From NCBI GenBank assembly GCA_963707965.1, contig CAVPRR010000005.1, positions 62,001 through 126,000 of the forward strand: a stretch of DNA of 64,000 nt, read 5' to 3'. Below the pieces are notes generated by a model. The model worked only from the letters and a program-made list of their open reading frames with translations, was not told the origin of the DNA and made no database searches. This document shows, in pieces, positions 31,930 through 40,770 of the stretch. The stretch's first letter is position 1. Every line of letters begins with the position of its first letter. A program made the position numbers and the translations under genes. Origin of the DNA: VRUE01 sp963707965. Lineage in GTDB: Bacteria > Actinomycetota > Thermoleophilia > Solirubrobacterales > 70-9.

Positions 31930-33194
31930 CCCAGCAGCAGCGGGCGCAGGAGGGTGCCGAGCAGGGTGAGGGCAAGGGCGGTCTGGCTCGCGGTCCAGAC
32001 GAGGCCCACGGCCTCGATCCCGAGGCTGGGGAGGAGCAGGGCACTGAGGCCCAGCACGAGGATGCAGTGGGTCCCCTGCACGCCAACCACGACGCGGCCG
32101 CGGTGCTCGATGCGGGCGACCGCGATCCCCACGGCGACGAACGCGTTGGGGACCATTCCCAGCGCCAGCAGGCGCAGCAGCGACGCCCCTTCGTCCGCGT
32201 AGTCGGCGCCGAAGATCAGCAGCGCCCAGGGAGCGGCGATGGCCGCCGCGGCTGCGATCGGGACCACCAGCCGCATCGCCTGGCCAAGCGCGCGCCTGGT
32301 CAGCTGCCGCAGGCGCGCCATGTCGCTCGCCGCCTCCACGGTCAGCGAGGTCATCACGTTCAGGGCCACCAGCTCGATCGCCAGCGAGACCATCCAGGGG
32401 ACGAAGAAGTAAGCGGCCTGGGCGGCTCCGATCCGGTTGGCGACGAGGATCGGCATGTAGAGGTTGGCGGCGAGGGCGAAGAGCTTGCCCCCGTAGTTGC
32501 CCGTCGCCATCGAGAGCAGGTTGCGCCGGTCGAGAGAGCCCTCTTGCGGCGCCGCCGGGACCAGCCGCGCGAAGATCAGGTAGTTGACGACGACTATCGC
32601 GACGGCCAGCGGTGCGGTCCAGGCGACAAAGGGGCCGGACCCGGCCAGCACGCTCGCCAGGGCAACCAGGAGCAGGAGCTTTGCCAGCGCGTAGAGGGAG
32701 TTCTCCAGCGGGATCCATCTGGCCGCCCGCAGCCCGGTGAGGACACTGTCCTGCAGGGTGAAGACGGTAGTCCCTGCGCTGGCGAGAACGAAGCCGATCA
32801 GCCAGCCGCCGCTGGCGAGGAAGCTCAGCGTCGGCGACCAGAGGCCGCTGGTGAGGGCGGCGATCAGGGCGACGCCGAGGGCGAGCGAGGCGGTGACGGC
32901 GTAGCTGCGGACGACCATCCGGCGGGTCGAGCCGCCGGCGACCGGCAGGTAGCGGACGAGCACCGCCGCGAGGCCGAGGGTGCAGGCTTCGGCCACGAGG
33001 GTCATCGCCGAGATCGCCGCGGCGTTGAGCCCGACCACCCGGGCCGAGTAGGAGTGCGTGGCCAGCGCCCAGAAGCCGACCCCCAGCACACTGGTGATCC
33101 CGGTGCCGAGGATCAGGTGGTAGCCGGTCCGGTAGAGCGGATCGCTGAGATGCTCGCGCAGGCGGCCGGACAGCACGGATTCGGGCGTCGCCAC
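31908..33194 (-). CDS. Wzx-like polysaccharide flippase (MATE/MVF superfamily)
   Basis: A 428-residue membrane protein with about 12 hydrophobic segments, such as LILGTGITSVLGVGFWALA, LALGVALIAALTSGLW, LLLLVALASVLAG, YMPILVANRIGAAQAAYFFV (the first helix of the second half), VVPIAAAAAIAAPWALLIFG and a final LALTLLGTLLRPLLL. The layout of two six-helix halves is that of polysaccharide exporters. It would flip lipid-linked units across the membrane. Having both a flippase and a Wzm/Wzt exporter suggests two glycan products or two export steps. It follows the GT4 gene by 4 bp. Confidence 0.78.
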   Translation of the reverse strand: MATPESVLSGRLREHLSDPLYRTGYHLILGTGITSVLGVGFWALATHSYSARVVGLNAAAISAMTLVAEACTLGLAAVLVRYLPVAGGSTRRMVVRSYAVTASLALGVALIAALTSGLWSPTLSFLASGGWLIGFVLASAGTTVFTLQDSVLTGLRAARWIPLENSLYALAKLLLLVALASVLAGSGPFVAWTAPLAVAIVVVNYLIFARLVPAAPQEGSLDRRNLLSMATGNYGGKLFALAANLYMPILVANRIGAAQAAYFFVPWMVSLAIELVALNVMTSLTVEAASDMARLRQLTRRALGQAMRLVVPIAAAAAIAAPWALLIFGADYADEGASLLRLLALGMVPNAFVAVGIAVARIEHRGRVVVGVQGTHCILVLGLSALLLPSLGIEAVGLVWTASQTALALTLLGTLLRPLLLGQADSRR

Positions 33195-33198
33195 CCGG

Positions 33199-34431
33199 CT
33201 ACTCCGCGGCTCGCGCCCGGCGCGCCTCGACGGCGAGCCGGTAGGCCTCTTCGAATCTGGGCACCACTGCGTCGGCCCCGAAGTCGTTCGCCCGCAGCCG
33301 CGCCGCCCCGCCCATCCGCCCCCTCAGGCCGGCATCGGAAAGCAGCGCCCGCATCGCCGTGGCCAGCGCCTCGCGGTTGCCCGGTTGCACCAGCAGGCCC
33401 GTCTCGCCGTCGATCACGACATCGGTGAGGCCGCCGATGTCGGAAGCGACGATCGGCTTGCCAGCGGCAGCGGTCTCCAGCGCGACGAGGCCGAAGGTCT
33501 CCGGCAACAGCGACGGCACAACCGTGAACAGCGACCTGCGCAGCGCCTCGATCGCCAGCCGATGAGACATCGGGCCGAGCGCCCTCACCCCCGGCACCTC
33601 CTCGACCTCCGGCAGGTAGCAGCGACCGATCAGCACCAGCGGCGGCGGATCCTCCAGGGCCCTGTACGCCTCGACCAGCTGCCCTCCGCCCTTGTCGACG
33701 GTGACGTCGCCGAAGTAGAGGACGAAGGGCCGCTCGGGCAGGGCGACCAGGCCCGGGTCGCCCGCTGGGGGCGGCGGCGGCAGCTCACCGATGAAATTGG
33801 GGACGACGCGGTGAAGCTCGTCGTCGCCGAGGCCGCAGCGATCCCTGACCGCGGTGCTGACAGGGAGGAAGACGTCGACGTGGCGGCGCACCATGGGATC
33901 CGCCAACCGCGTGCAGACGGCCACCCCGAGGCCCTTGAGGCGGCCGTAGTAGTCGGCGGCGCAGCGGATGCACTTACTCGTCCGCGGCCCTGTGCAGTCG
34001 GCGCCGCGATTGAGGAAGCGCTTGGTCGCGCAGACCAGGCCGTAGTCATGCATCGAGAGCACCAGCGCGGGGTCCGAACGCCGGTCCAGTGGCAGGTAGG
34101 AGTGGATCAGCCAGTTGTGGGCGTGCACCACGTCGGGGCGCTCGCGGCGCAGGAGCCTCCCCAGCGCGAAAACCGTTGCCGGGTCCGGCATCGGCGGCGC
34201 GTGGTGGCGCTCGACGTCCAACTTGATCCCGGGCAGGCGGTGGACCGAGCTGGGCAGGATGTGCACGGGGACCCCGCTCTCGGTGGACGCCGGCGCGCCG
34301 TTCGGTTGGCGCAGAGTGGCGACGGAGACCTCGTGGCCGCGCCGGCTCAGCTCCCCACTGAGATCCTCGACGACCCGCTCGACCCCGCCGACGATCGGCG
34401 CATAGGACTGAGCCAGCATTAGGACGCGCAT
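33199..34431 (-). CDS. GT4 family glycosyltransferase
   Basis: A 410-residue enzyme from ATG 34431. The sequence begins MRVLMLAQSYAPIVGGVERV (GT4 acceptor loop). It contains a cysteine cluster (LVCATKRFLNRGADC, KCIRCAADYYG) matching the one in the gene at 19098. The donor domain has FVLYFGDVTVDKGGGQLVEA, LLPETFGLVALETAAAGKP and SDIGGLTDVVIDGETGLLVQ. The shared cysteine cluster shows that these two GT4 enzymes are paralogues, probably adding related sugars. Its stop lies 4 bp from the flippase gene, so the two form one minus-strand unit. Confidence 0.87.
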   Translation of the reverse strand: MRVLMLAQSYAPIVGGVERVVEDLSGELSRRGHEVSVATLRQPNGAPASTESGVPVHILPSSVHRLPGIKLDVERHHAPPMPDPATVFALGRLLRRERPDVVHAHNWLIHSYLPLDRRSDPALVLSMHDYGLVCATKRFLNRGADCTGPRTSKCIRCAADYYGRLKGLGVAVCTRLADPMVRRHVDVFLPVSTAVRDRCGLGDDELHRVVPNFIGELPPPPPAGDPGLVALPERPFVLYFGDVTVDKGGGQLVEAYRALEDPPPLVLIGRCYLPEVEEVPGVRALGPMSHRLAIEALRRSLFTVVPSLLPETFGLVALETAAAGKPIVASDIGGLTDVVIDGETGLLVQPGNREALATAMRALLSDAGLRGRMGGAARLRANDFGADAVVPRFEEAYRLAVEARRARAAE

Positions 34432-34480
34432 CGCACCGCCGCTGATCGTAGCGTTCCCACAGGCGTGCCAAAATCGGCGT

Positions 34481-36565
34481 GTGCCCACCGGCCCGGCCCC
34501 TGCTGGCAACGCCAGCGCACCCACGATCTCGGTGCTGATCTGCGCCTACACCCTCGATCGGCTCGACGCGCTGGCGATGGCGATCGAATCGGTCCAGGCG
34601 CAGACGGCGCCCGCGCACGAGATCGTCCTGGCAATCGACCACTCGCCCGAGCTCCTCGCCGAGTGCAGGCGGCGATGGCCGGGGCTGGTTGTCGTCGAGA
34701 ACTGCGAGGAGCAGGGCCTCTCCGGCGCGCGCAACAGCGGCGTGGCGGAGTGCGGCGGCGAGGTGATCGCATTCCTCGACGACGACGCGGTCGCCGCTCC
34801 GGACTGGCTGGCGCGCATCGGCGAGGCCTACGGCGATCCAACCGTCCTGGGCGTCGGGGGTGCCGTGCGCCCCGCCTGGCTGGAGCGAAAGCCCGCCTGG
34901 TTTCCGCCTGAGTTCGACTGGGTCGTGGGCTGCACCCACACGGGGATGCCCCAGGAGCCCGCCGCGGTGCGCAACCTGGTCGGCGCCAACATGTCCTTCC
35001 GCCGTGAGGTGCTGACCGAGGTGGGGGGCTTCCGCCACGAGCTCGGCAGGGTCGGCACGATCCCCGCGGGCTGCGAGGAGACCGACCTCTGCATCCGCAT
35101 CCGCCAGCGCCGGCCCGATGGGGAGATCCTCTACGACCCCGCGGCCGCGGTCGACCACGCCGTGCCCGCGAGCCGCGGCAAGCTGCGCTATTTCATCTCC
35201 CGCTGCCGCGGCGAGGGTCGCTCGAAGGCGATCCTGGCCGGCCTGGTCGGCAGCGACTCCGGGCTGGAGGAAGAGCGCTCATACGTCCGCCGCACGCTGC
35301 CACTGGGAGTCCTGCGCGGGTTCGGCGGCGCCCTCCGCGGCGATCCCGGTGGCATCGCCCGCGCCTCGATGATCGTCACTGGCCTTCTCACCACCACCGC
35401 CGGCTACGTCTCGGCGGGCCGCCAGCGGCGGCGGCTGGCGCGGCGCCGCGCGCATGCCGCGGGCGAGGAGGCCACGAGAGGCCTCCGGGTGCTGATGGTC
35501 ACGCCCCGCAGCCCGCTCGCTCAGGGAGGCGTCGAGCGCCACGTGCTGGAGGTGAGCCGCCGCCTCGCGGCATCGGGGGCCGGTGTCGAGGTCCTCTGCA
35601 CCGAGCCGGGAGGGGAGGGGGTGCGAGAGGAGCGGCGCGACGGCGTCACGATCCGCACCGTGCGCGCCTGGCCAGCCAACCGAGACTGGTGCCTGGCGCC
35701 GCGGATCTGGCGCGAGATGTCACGGCAGCACTGGGACGTGGTCCACGTCCAGTCCTACCACACCTTCGTCGCGCCGTTGGCGATGCTGCGGGCGCTGGCG
35801 CTCGGCATTCCATACGTCGTCACCTTCCATGGCGGCGGGCACTCATCGGAGACGCGAAATCGGTCGCGCGGCCTGCAGCGACGCCTCCTACGGCCGCTCC
35901 TGCGGCGGGCGCGGCGGCTGGTGGCGATCGCCCGCTTCGAGATCCGCCAGTACGGCGACGAGCTGGGCCTCCCCCCGGAGAGGTTCGTGCTGATCCCAAA
36001 TGGCACCGACCTCGCCTTCTCCGCCGCCAACGGCCGCCCCGAGGGTCCGCCGACCGTCGCCTCGATCGGCCGGCTCGAGCGCTACAAGGGACACCACCGG
36101 GTAATCGCCGCCTTTCCCTACGTGCTCGAGCGCGAGCCCGGCGCGCACCTGGTGGTGGTGGGCACCGGCCCCTACGAGCCGCAGCTGCGCGAGCAGGCGA
36201 GCGAGCTGGGGATCGCTGGCAGCATCGAGTTCACAAGCACCCCCCCGGACCAGCCGAGCGCGATGGCGAAGCTCCTCGAGCGGATCTCCCTCGTCGTGCT
36301 GCTCAGCGACTTCGAGACTCACCCGCTTGTCGCGCTCGAGGCGGCGGCGGCTGGGCGGCGGCTCCTGGTCGCCGACACCAGCGGCCTGTCCGAGCTGGCA
36401 GAGGAGGGGTTCGCCCGGGCGATTCCGGCCGGCGAGGGCCCGGCCGAGGTCGGCCGCGCCATAATCGAAGAGCTCGACCGACCACCGCCAACCAGGCGGC
36501 CGGAGCTGATTTCCTGGGACGAGTGCGCCGCCAGGTTGCACGATGTGTACCGCTCCCTGAGCTGA
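34481..36565 (+). CDS. Bifunctional GT2-GT4 fusion glycosyltransferase
   Basis: A 694-residue protein from GTG 34481. Residues 12-310 are GT2 (ISVLICAYTLDRLDALAMAI, GLSGARNSGVAECGGEVIAF, LDDDAVAAPDWL, MSFRREVLTEVGGFRHELG). An Arg-rich linker around 315-330 leads to residues 330-694, a GT4 enzyme (RVLMVTPRSPLAQGGVERHV, VLIPNGTDLAFSAA, TVASIGRLERYKGHHRVIAA, LSDFETHPLVALEAAAAGR). Two successive transfers by one chain are plausible. It is divergent from the GT4 gene at 33199 with 49 bp between starts, and is the last polysaccharide gene before the GH26 array. Confidence 0.85.
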   Translation: MPTGPAPAGNASAPTISVLICAYTLDRLDALAMAIESVQAQTAPAHEIVLAIDHSPELLAECRRRWPGLVVVENCEEQGLSGARNSGVAECGGEVIAFLDDDAVAAPDWLARIGEAYGDPTVLGVGGAVRPAWLERKPAWFPPEFDWVVGCTHTGMPQEPAAVRNLVGANMSFRREVLTEVGGFRHELGRVGTIPAGCEETDLCIRIRQRRPDGEILYDPAAAVDHAVPASRGKLRYFISRCRGEGRSKAILAGLVGSDSGLEEERSYVRRTLPLGVLRGFGGALRGDPGGIARASMIVTGLLTTTAGYVSAGRQRRRLARRRAHAAGEEATRGLRVLMVTPRSPLAQGGVERHVLEVSRRLAASGAGVEVLCTEPGGEGVREERRDGVTIRTVRAWPANRDWCLAPRIWREMSRQHWDVVHVQSYHTFVAPLAMLRALALGIPYVVTFHGGGHSSETRNRSRGLQRRLLRPLLRRARRLVAIARFEIRQYGDELGLPPERFVLIPNGTDLAFSAANGRPEGPPTVASIGRLERYKGHHRVIAAFPYVLEREPGAHLVVVGTGPYEPQLREQASELGIAGSIEFTSTPPDQPSAMAKLLERISLVVLLSDFETHPLVALEAAAAGRRLLVADTSGLSELAEEGFARAIPAGEGPAEVGRAIIEELDRPPPTRRPELISWDECAARLHDVYRSLS

Positions 36566-36634
36566 TGCCGACAAACGTCCAGCGTCCTTCAGGGCGACTG
36601 AAGCTGCTCGCGTGTGGGCCGATCAGGCTCATGA

Positions 36635-38134
36635 ATGAGCTTCGGCCCCCACACCCGCCTCGCAGGCCTCCTACTGCTTGCCGCCCTCTGCATGCTCGTC
36701 GCGGTGCCGGCCGGTGCTTCGGCCACCAAGGATCGCGAAGCCGGGCCTGACACCGCCAAGCGCCATCTGAGCGCACGCCATCTGAAGGCGCTCGGTTGTG
36801 GCCGGGGTACGCTCCGCGCCGCCCGGCACCGCAGTGGGCCCGCGGTGAGGCGGCTGCGCGCCTGCAGGCGTCGTGCGAGGGTGTCGTCGACGCGGAGAAC
36901 CCGCGCACGCAAGCACGACAGCCACCGTCGCCGGCCGCATTCCGAACAGCCGGCCGAAGAACCGGCGCCACAGCCAGCTCCACAACCGGAACCCCAGCCG
37001 CAACCCGACCCGGAACCGAGCCCCGAACCCGAACCGAGTCCGCAACCCGACCCGGAACCGAGCCCTGTGCCTGCCCCCGAACCCGCACCTGACCCCAGTC
37101 CCGAACCCGAACCGGAGCCTGAACCTGCGCCGGTCCCAGACCCCACCCCCACCCCGTCCCCCGCGCCCAGCTCCCCGGTCTACTGGGGCGCCTGGATCGG
37201 CAAGCAGCTGACCGGCGAGCAACCGCCCTGGGACATGGGCGCGGTCTCGAAGTTCGAGGAAATGGCGGGCAAGCACCTGTCGATCGTCAACTTCTCGGCG
37301 CCGTTCGCCAACTGCTCTTCCGCCTGCTACTTCTACAACTTCCCCGTCAACGAGATGAACAGCATCCGTTCGCACGGCGCGATTCCCTTCTACAGCTGGG
37401 CTTCGCAGTCGATCCCCTCGAAGACGAGCGAGCCCGACTTCCAGCTCTCCGACGTCATCGCGGGGACCTATGACTCCTACATCCGCCAGTTCGCGACCGC
37501 CGCCAGGAATTGGGGGCACCCGTTCTTCCTGCGCTTCAACTGGGAGATGAACGGCCGATGGTTCCCCTGGTCGGAGGGCGTCAACGGAAACCGGTCCGGC
37601 GAGTTCGTCGCCGCCTGGCGACACGTGCACGACATCTTCACGTCGGTCGGCGCGACCAACGCGACCTGGGTCTGGTGCCCAAACGTCGACCCGGACAACA
37701 TCTTCCAGAGCCTCAGCTCGCTCTATCCCGGCGACGCCTACGTCGACTGGACCGGCCTCGACGGCTACAACTGGGGCACCAACCCCGCCAAGCCCGACCG
37801 CTGGCGCACCTTCGACCAGCTCTACAACACGACCTACCACAAGATCGTCGACACGGTCGCGCCCGCCAAGCCGCTGATCGTCAGCGAGATCGGCTCGACC
37901 GAGTACGGCGGCTCCAAGGCGACCTGGATCGAAGACGCGCTGGCCAAGATCCCCGCCAGCTACCGGAAGATCCGCGGGCTGCTCTGGTTCGAGCAGTACG
38001 ACGACGGTATGGACTGGCCGATCGAGACCTCGAGCCGAGCGACGAGCGCATTCGCCACCGGCATCCAGAATCCGGCCTACGTGGGCAACGAATTCGGCTC
38101 ACTTGGTTTCGGCCCCGTACAGCCCGCCAGTTGA
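36635..38134 (+). CDS. Secreted GH26-type glycoside hydrolase, copy 1, with long Pro/Glu linker
   Basis: A 499-residue protein. A signal peptide (residues 1-29, LAGLLLLAALCMLVAVPAGA) is followed by a basic Arg/His-rich stretch, then a Pro-Glu-Gln-rich linker (about residues 107-178). The catalytic domain runs from PVYWGAWIGKQLTGEQPPWD to the end. Family GH26 (beta-mannanase/beta-glucanase) features are the acid/base Glu304 in RFNWEMNG and the nucleophile Glu418 in IVSEIGSTE, plus WVWCPNVDP and WTGLDGYNWG. It should hydrolyse or remodel a beta-glycan outside the cell. It starts an array of four related genes directly after the polysaccharide locus. The exact substrate cannot be stated. Confidence 0.85.
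   Translation: MSFGPHTRLAGLLLLAALCMLVAVPAGASATKDREAGPDTAKRHLSARHLKALGCGRGTLRAARHRSGPAVRRLRACRRRARVSSTRRTRARKHDSHRRRPHSEQPAEEPAPQPAPQPEPQPQPDPEPSPEPEPSPQPDPEPSPVPAPEPAPDPSPEPEPEPEPAPVPDPTPTPSPAPSSPVYWGAWIGKQLTGEQPPWDMGAVSKFEEMAGKHLSIVNFSAPFANCSSACYFYNFPVNEMNSIRSHGAIPFYSWASQSIPSKTSEPDFQLSDVIAGTYDSYIRQFATAARNWGHPFFLRFNWEMNGRWFPWSEGVNGNRSGEFVAAWRHVHDIFTSVGATNATWVWCPNVDPDNIFQSLSSLYPGDAYVDWTGLDGYNWGTNPAKPDRWRTFDQLYNTTYHKIVDTVAPAKPLIVSEIGSTEYGGSKATWIEDALAKIPASYRKIRGLLWFEQYDDGMDWPIETSSRATSAFATGIQNPAYVGNEFGSLGFGPVQPAS
36953..37170 (+). repeat. Degenerate repeat encoding a Pro/Glu/Gln linker
   Basis: Short CCCGAACCCGAACC-type units repeat irregularly and encode about 70 residues made almost wholly of Pro, Glu, Gln, Asp and Ser (PEPSPEPEPSPQPDPEP). 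It separates the basic N-terminal region from the GH26 catalytic domain and is absent from the three other copies. Linkers of this kind commonly span cell-wall material. Confidence 0.75.
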
Positions 38135-38228
38135 GATCTGCAACCGATCCGTCAAGGGCTCCTGAACAAACGTCCAGCCGGGGGCTCCGCTGCTGAAGCG
38201 GTGACCGAAAACGCGTCGATGGCTGAGC

Positions 38229-39497
38229 GTGAGCGCAAGCACCCGCCATCGCCTGTCCGTCCTGACAGCAGTGTCGATCATCCTCCTGACCGGTGTGGGC
38301 AGCGCCTCGGCGGCCGCCAAGCCGGTCCCCGCACATCGCACCCATCACCGCGCCGTAGTTCGCTTCGGCCTCGACCGAACCCGCAAGCTCGCCCGGGTTG
38401 CCGGCTGCCCAAAGCGGGTCTCCGCTCGCCAGCGACACCGGCTGAGCCGGCACCGGCTGCACCGCGTCGCGCGCAGGGTGCGCACCTGCCGGCGCCGCCT
38501 GGCGCGCCGCTCAACGGCCCCAGCCCCCTCTTCCTCCCCGGCCCCCCTCTACTGGGGAGCGACGATTGGCGATCAACTGACAGGCACGCAGGCGCCCTGG
38601 GACATGGGCGCAGTCTCGAAGTTCGAGCAGATGGCGGGCAGGCAGCTCTCGCTGATCAACTTCTTCGCCCCGTTCGCCAACTGCGCGTCCTCGCCGTGCT
38701 CCTTCTACAAGTTCCCAGCCGGCCCGATGGAAAGCATCCGCGAACACGGTGCGATCCCGGTCTTCAGCTGGAGCTCGCAGTCGATCCCCTCGAACCTCAG
38801 CGAGCCGGACTTCCAGCTCTCCGACGTTATCGCCGGCACGTATGACTCCTACATCCGGGAATTCGCCGAAGACACACGCGACTGGGGCCACCCGTTCTTC
38901 CTTCGCTTCAACTGGGAGATGAACGGCAACTGGTTCCCCTGGTCGGAGGGCGTCAACGGCAACCAGCCGGGCGAGTTCGTCGCCGCCTGGCGACACGTCC
39001 ACGACATCTTCACGTCGGTGGGCGCCACCAACGCGACCTGGGTGTGGTGCCCAAACGTCGATCCGGGCGGCAAGCTGCCGAGCGTCGCCGCCACCTACCC
39101 GGGCGACGAGTACGTCGACTGGACCGGACTCGACGGCTACAACTGGGGGGCCGGAAAGGACACCTGGACCAGCTTCGAGCGCCTCTTCAGCGGCACCTAC
39201 CACACGATTACCCAAACAGTCGCGCCAGGCAAGCCACTGCTGATCGGCGAGATGGGCTCGAGCGAGGTCGGTGGCTCGAAGGCGAGCTGGATCTCCGAAG
39301 CGCTGGCCGATATCCCCGCCACATTCCAGAAGGTCCGCGGAATGCTCTGGTTCGACACCTTCGACGACGGCATGGACTGGCCGATCGAGACCTCAGCAGG
39401 CGCGACGAGCGCGTTTGCCGCCGGCATCCAGGACCCGCTGTACGTCGGCAACAGCTACGGATCGCTGGGCGCTGGACCGATACAACCGCCCAGCTGA
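38229..39497 (+). CDS. Secreted GH26-type glycoside hydrolase, copy 2
   Basis: A 422-residue protein from GTG 38229. The signal peptide (RLSVLTAVSIILLTGVGSA) is followed by a basic His/Arg-rich region of about 60 residues, then the catalytic domain from PLYWGATIGDQLTGTQAPWD. The acid/base is Glu230 (RFNWEMNG) and the nucleophile Glu341 (LIGEMGSSE). The domain is closest to copy 1, sharing DFQLSDVIAGTYDSYIR and FPWSEGVNGN. The gap from copy 1 is 94 bp with no strong terminator. Probably exported by Sec and acting in or outside the cell wall. Confidence 0.85.
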   Translation: MSASTRHRLSVLTAVSIILLTGVGSASAAAKPVPAHRTHHRAVVRFGLDRTRKLARVAGCPKRVSARQRHRLSRHRLHRVARRVRTCRRRLARRSTAPAPSSSPAPLYWGATIGDQLTGTQAPWDMGAVSKFEQMAGRQLSLINFFAPFANCASSPCSFYKFPAGPMESIREHGAIPVFSWSSQSIPSNLSEPDFQLSDVIAGTYDSYIREFAEDTRDWGHPFFLRFNWEMNGNWFPWSEGVNGNQPGEFVAAWRHVHDIFTSVGATNATWVWCPNVDPGGKLPSVAATYPGDEYVDWTGLDGYNWGAGKDTWTSFERLFSGTYHTITQTVAPGKPLLIGEMGSSEVGGSKASWISEALADIPATFQKVRGMLWFDTFDDGMDWPIETSAGATSAFAAGIQDPLYVGNSYGSLGAGPIQPPS

Positions 39498-39567
39498 CGC
39501 GTTCCAGGACCACGGACGATCTTCCCTAGACTCCGACGGCCTCAGCCGGACGCAGGGACGAAGCGAG

Positions 39568-40731
39568 ATGCAGAAGCCAATGCCAAATTTCAGCGGCCGC
39601 ATCGCGGCAGCGGGCCTCGCGCTCGCAGTGGTCTGCCTGACGTCGAGCCCGGCGCTGGGCGGAACGTCGCGAACGGAACCCGGCGCGGATCAGGTGCGTG
39701 TCCACAAGCGCAATCACCGCCACCTGCAGCAGAAGCGCAGGCAGCCCAAGCCGCACAGCGCCTACTGGGGCGCCTGGATCGGCGACCAGCTGACCGGGAC
39801 GCAGCCGCCCTGGGAGATGTCGGCGGTCTCAGCATTCGCAGGGCTCGTCGGCAAGGACCTCTCGCTGGTCGAGTTCTCGTCCCCGTTCGCCGATTGCAGC
39901 GTCTCGCCCTGCTCCTTCTACGACTTTCCAGCGGACGCTATGGAAAACGTGCGCGCCTACGGGGCGATTCCGTTCTTCGGTTGGGCCTCGCAGGCGAACT
40001 CGCCCGACCCGGCGGGCGCGACCGTCATGCCGGACTTCCAGCTCGCCGACGTGATCGCCGGCACCTACGATTCCTACATCCGCCAGTTCGCCGAGGCCGC
40101 GCGCAACTGGGGCCACCCGTTCTTCCTGCGCTTCGACTGGGAGATGAACGGCAACTGGTTCCCCTGGTCGGAGAGCGTCAACGGCAACAACGCCGGCGAG
40201 TTCGTCGCCGCCTGGCGCCACGTGCACGACATCTTCTCCTCGGCGGGCGCCACCAACGCCACATGGGTCTGGTGTCCCTATGCGGAGGCCGATCGCCGCT
40301 TCGCGCCGCTCCAGCCGCTCTACCCGGGCAATCAGTACGTCGATTGGACGTGCATCGACGGCTTCAACTGGGGCAGCAATCCGGCCAACCCCCACAAGTG
40401 GCGTAGCTTCAACCAGATCTTCGCCGTGACCTACCGTCGCCTGATCGAGCGGATCGCGCCCGACAAGCCGATCGTGCTTGCCGAGCTGGCATCGACCGGC
40501 CGGGGCCGCCCCAAGGCCAGGTGGATCCGCAACATGTTCAAGCAGCTGGCGACCAGGTACCGGAGAGTCCGTGCCCTAATCTGGTTCGACCAGGTCGACC
40601 GCGGTGTCAACTGGCCGCTGGAGACCTCGGCGGCGGCGACCCGCGCCTTTGCAAGGGGGATCCGCAACAAGAGGTTTAAAGCCAACGGCAACGCTGCGGT
40701 CTCGGCGAGCCCAATCCGGCCGCCAGATTGA
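39568..40731 (+). CDS. Secreted GH26-type glycoside hydrolase, copy 3
   Basis: A 387-residue protein from ATG 39568, which follows GAAGCGAG. The signal peptide (RIAAAGLALAVVCLTSSPALG) and a short basic region precede the catalytic domain (AYWGAWIGDQLTGTQPPWE). Both catalytic residues are kept: Glu192 in RFDWEMNG and Glu306 in VLAELAST. After the nucleophile it has TGRGRPK where copies 1, 2 and 4 have a Glu followed by GGSK, and it carries an insert (NSPDPAGATVM) near the middle, so its subsite architecture may differ. An upstream in-frame extension overlaps copy 2 and was rejected. Confidence 0.83.
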   Translation: MQKPMPNFSGRIAAAGLALAVVCLTSSPALGGTSRTEPGADQVRVHKRNHRHLQQKRRQPKPHSAYWGAWIGDQLTGTQPPWEMSAVSAFAGLVGKDLSLVEFSSPFADCSVSPCSFYDFPADAMENVRAYGAIPFFGWASQANSPDPAGATVMPDFQLADVIAGTYDSYIRQFAEAARNWGHPFFLRFDWEMNGNWFPWSESVNGNNAGEFVAAWRHVHDIFSSAGATNATWVWCPYAEADRRFAPLQPLYPGNQYVDWTCIDGFNWGSNPANPHKWRSFNQIFAVTYRRLIERIAPDKPIVLAELASTGRGRPKARWIRNMFKQLATRYRRVRALIWFDQVDRGVNWPLETSAAATRAFARGIRNKRFKANGNAAVSASPIRPPD

Positions 40732-40770
40732 GCTGCAACCCCCGAAGCGAAGCTCAGCCGCAGGGGTTAG

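Noticed and set aside
31671..33428. 585-codon plus-strand frame across the flippase gene
   Set aside because: Low-complexity charged translation, antisense to a gene with proper membrane helices.
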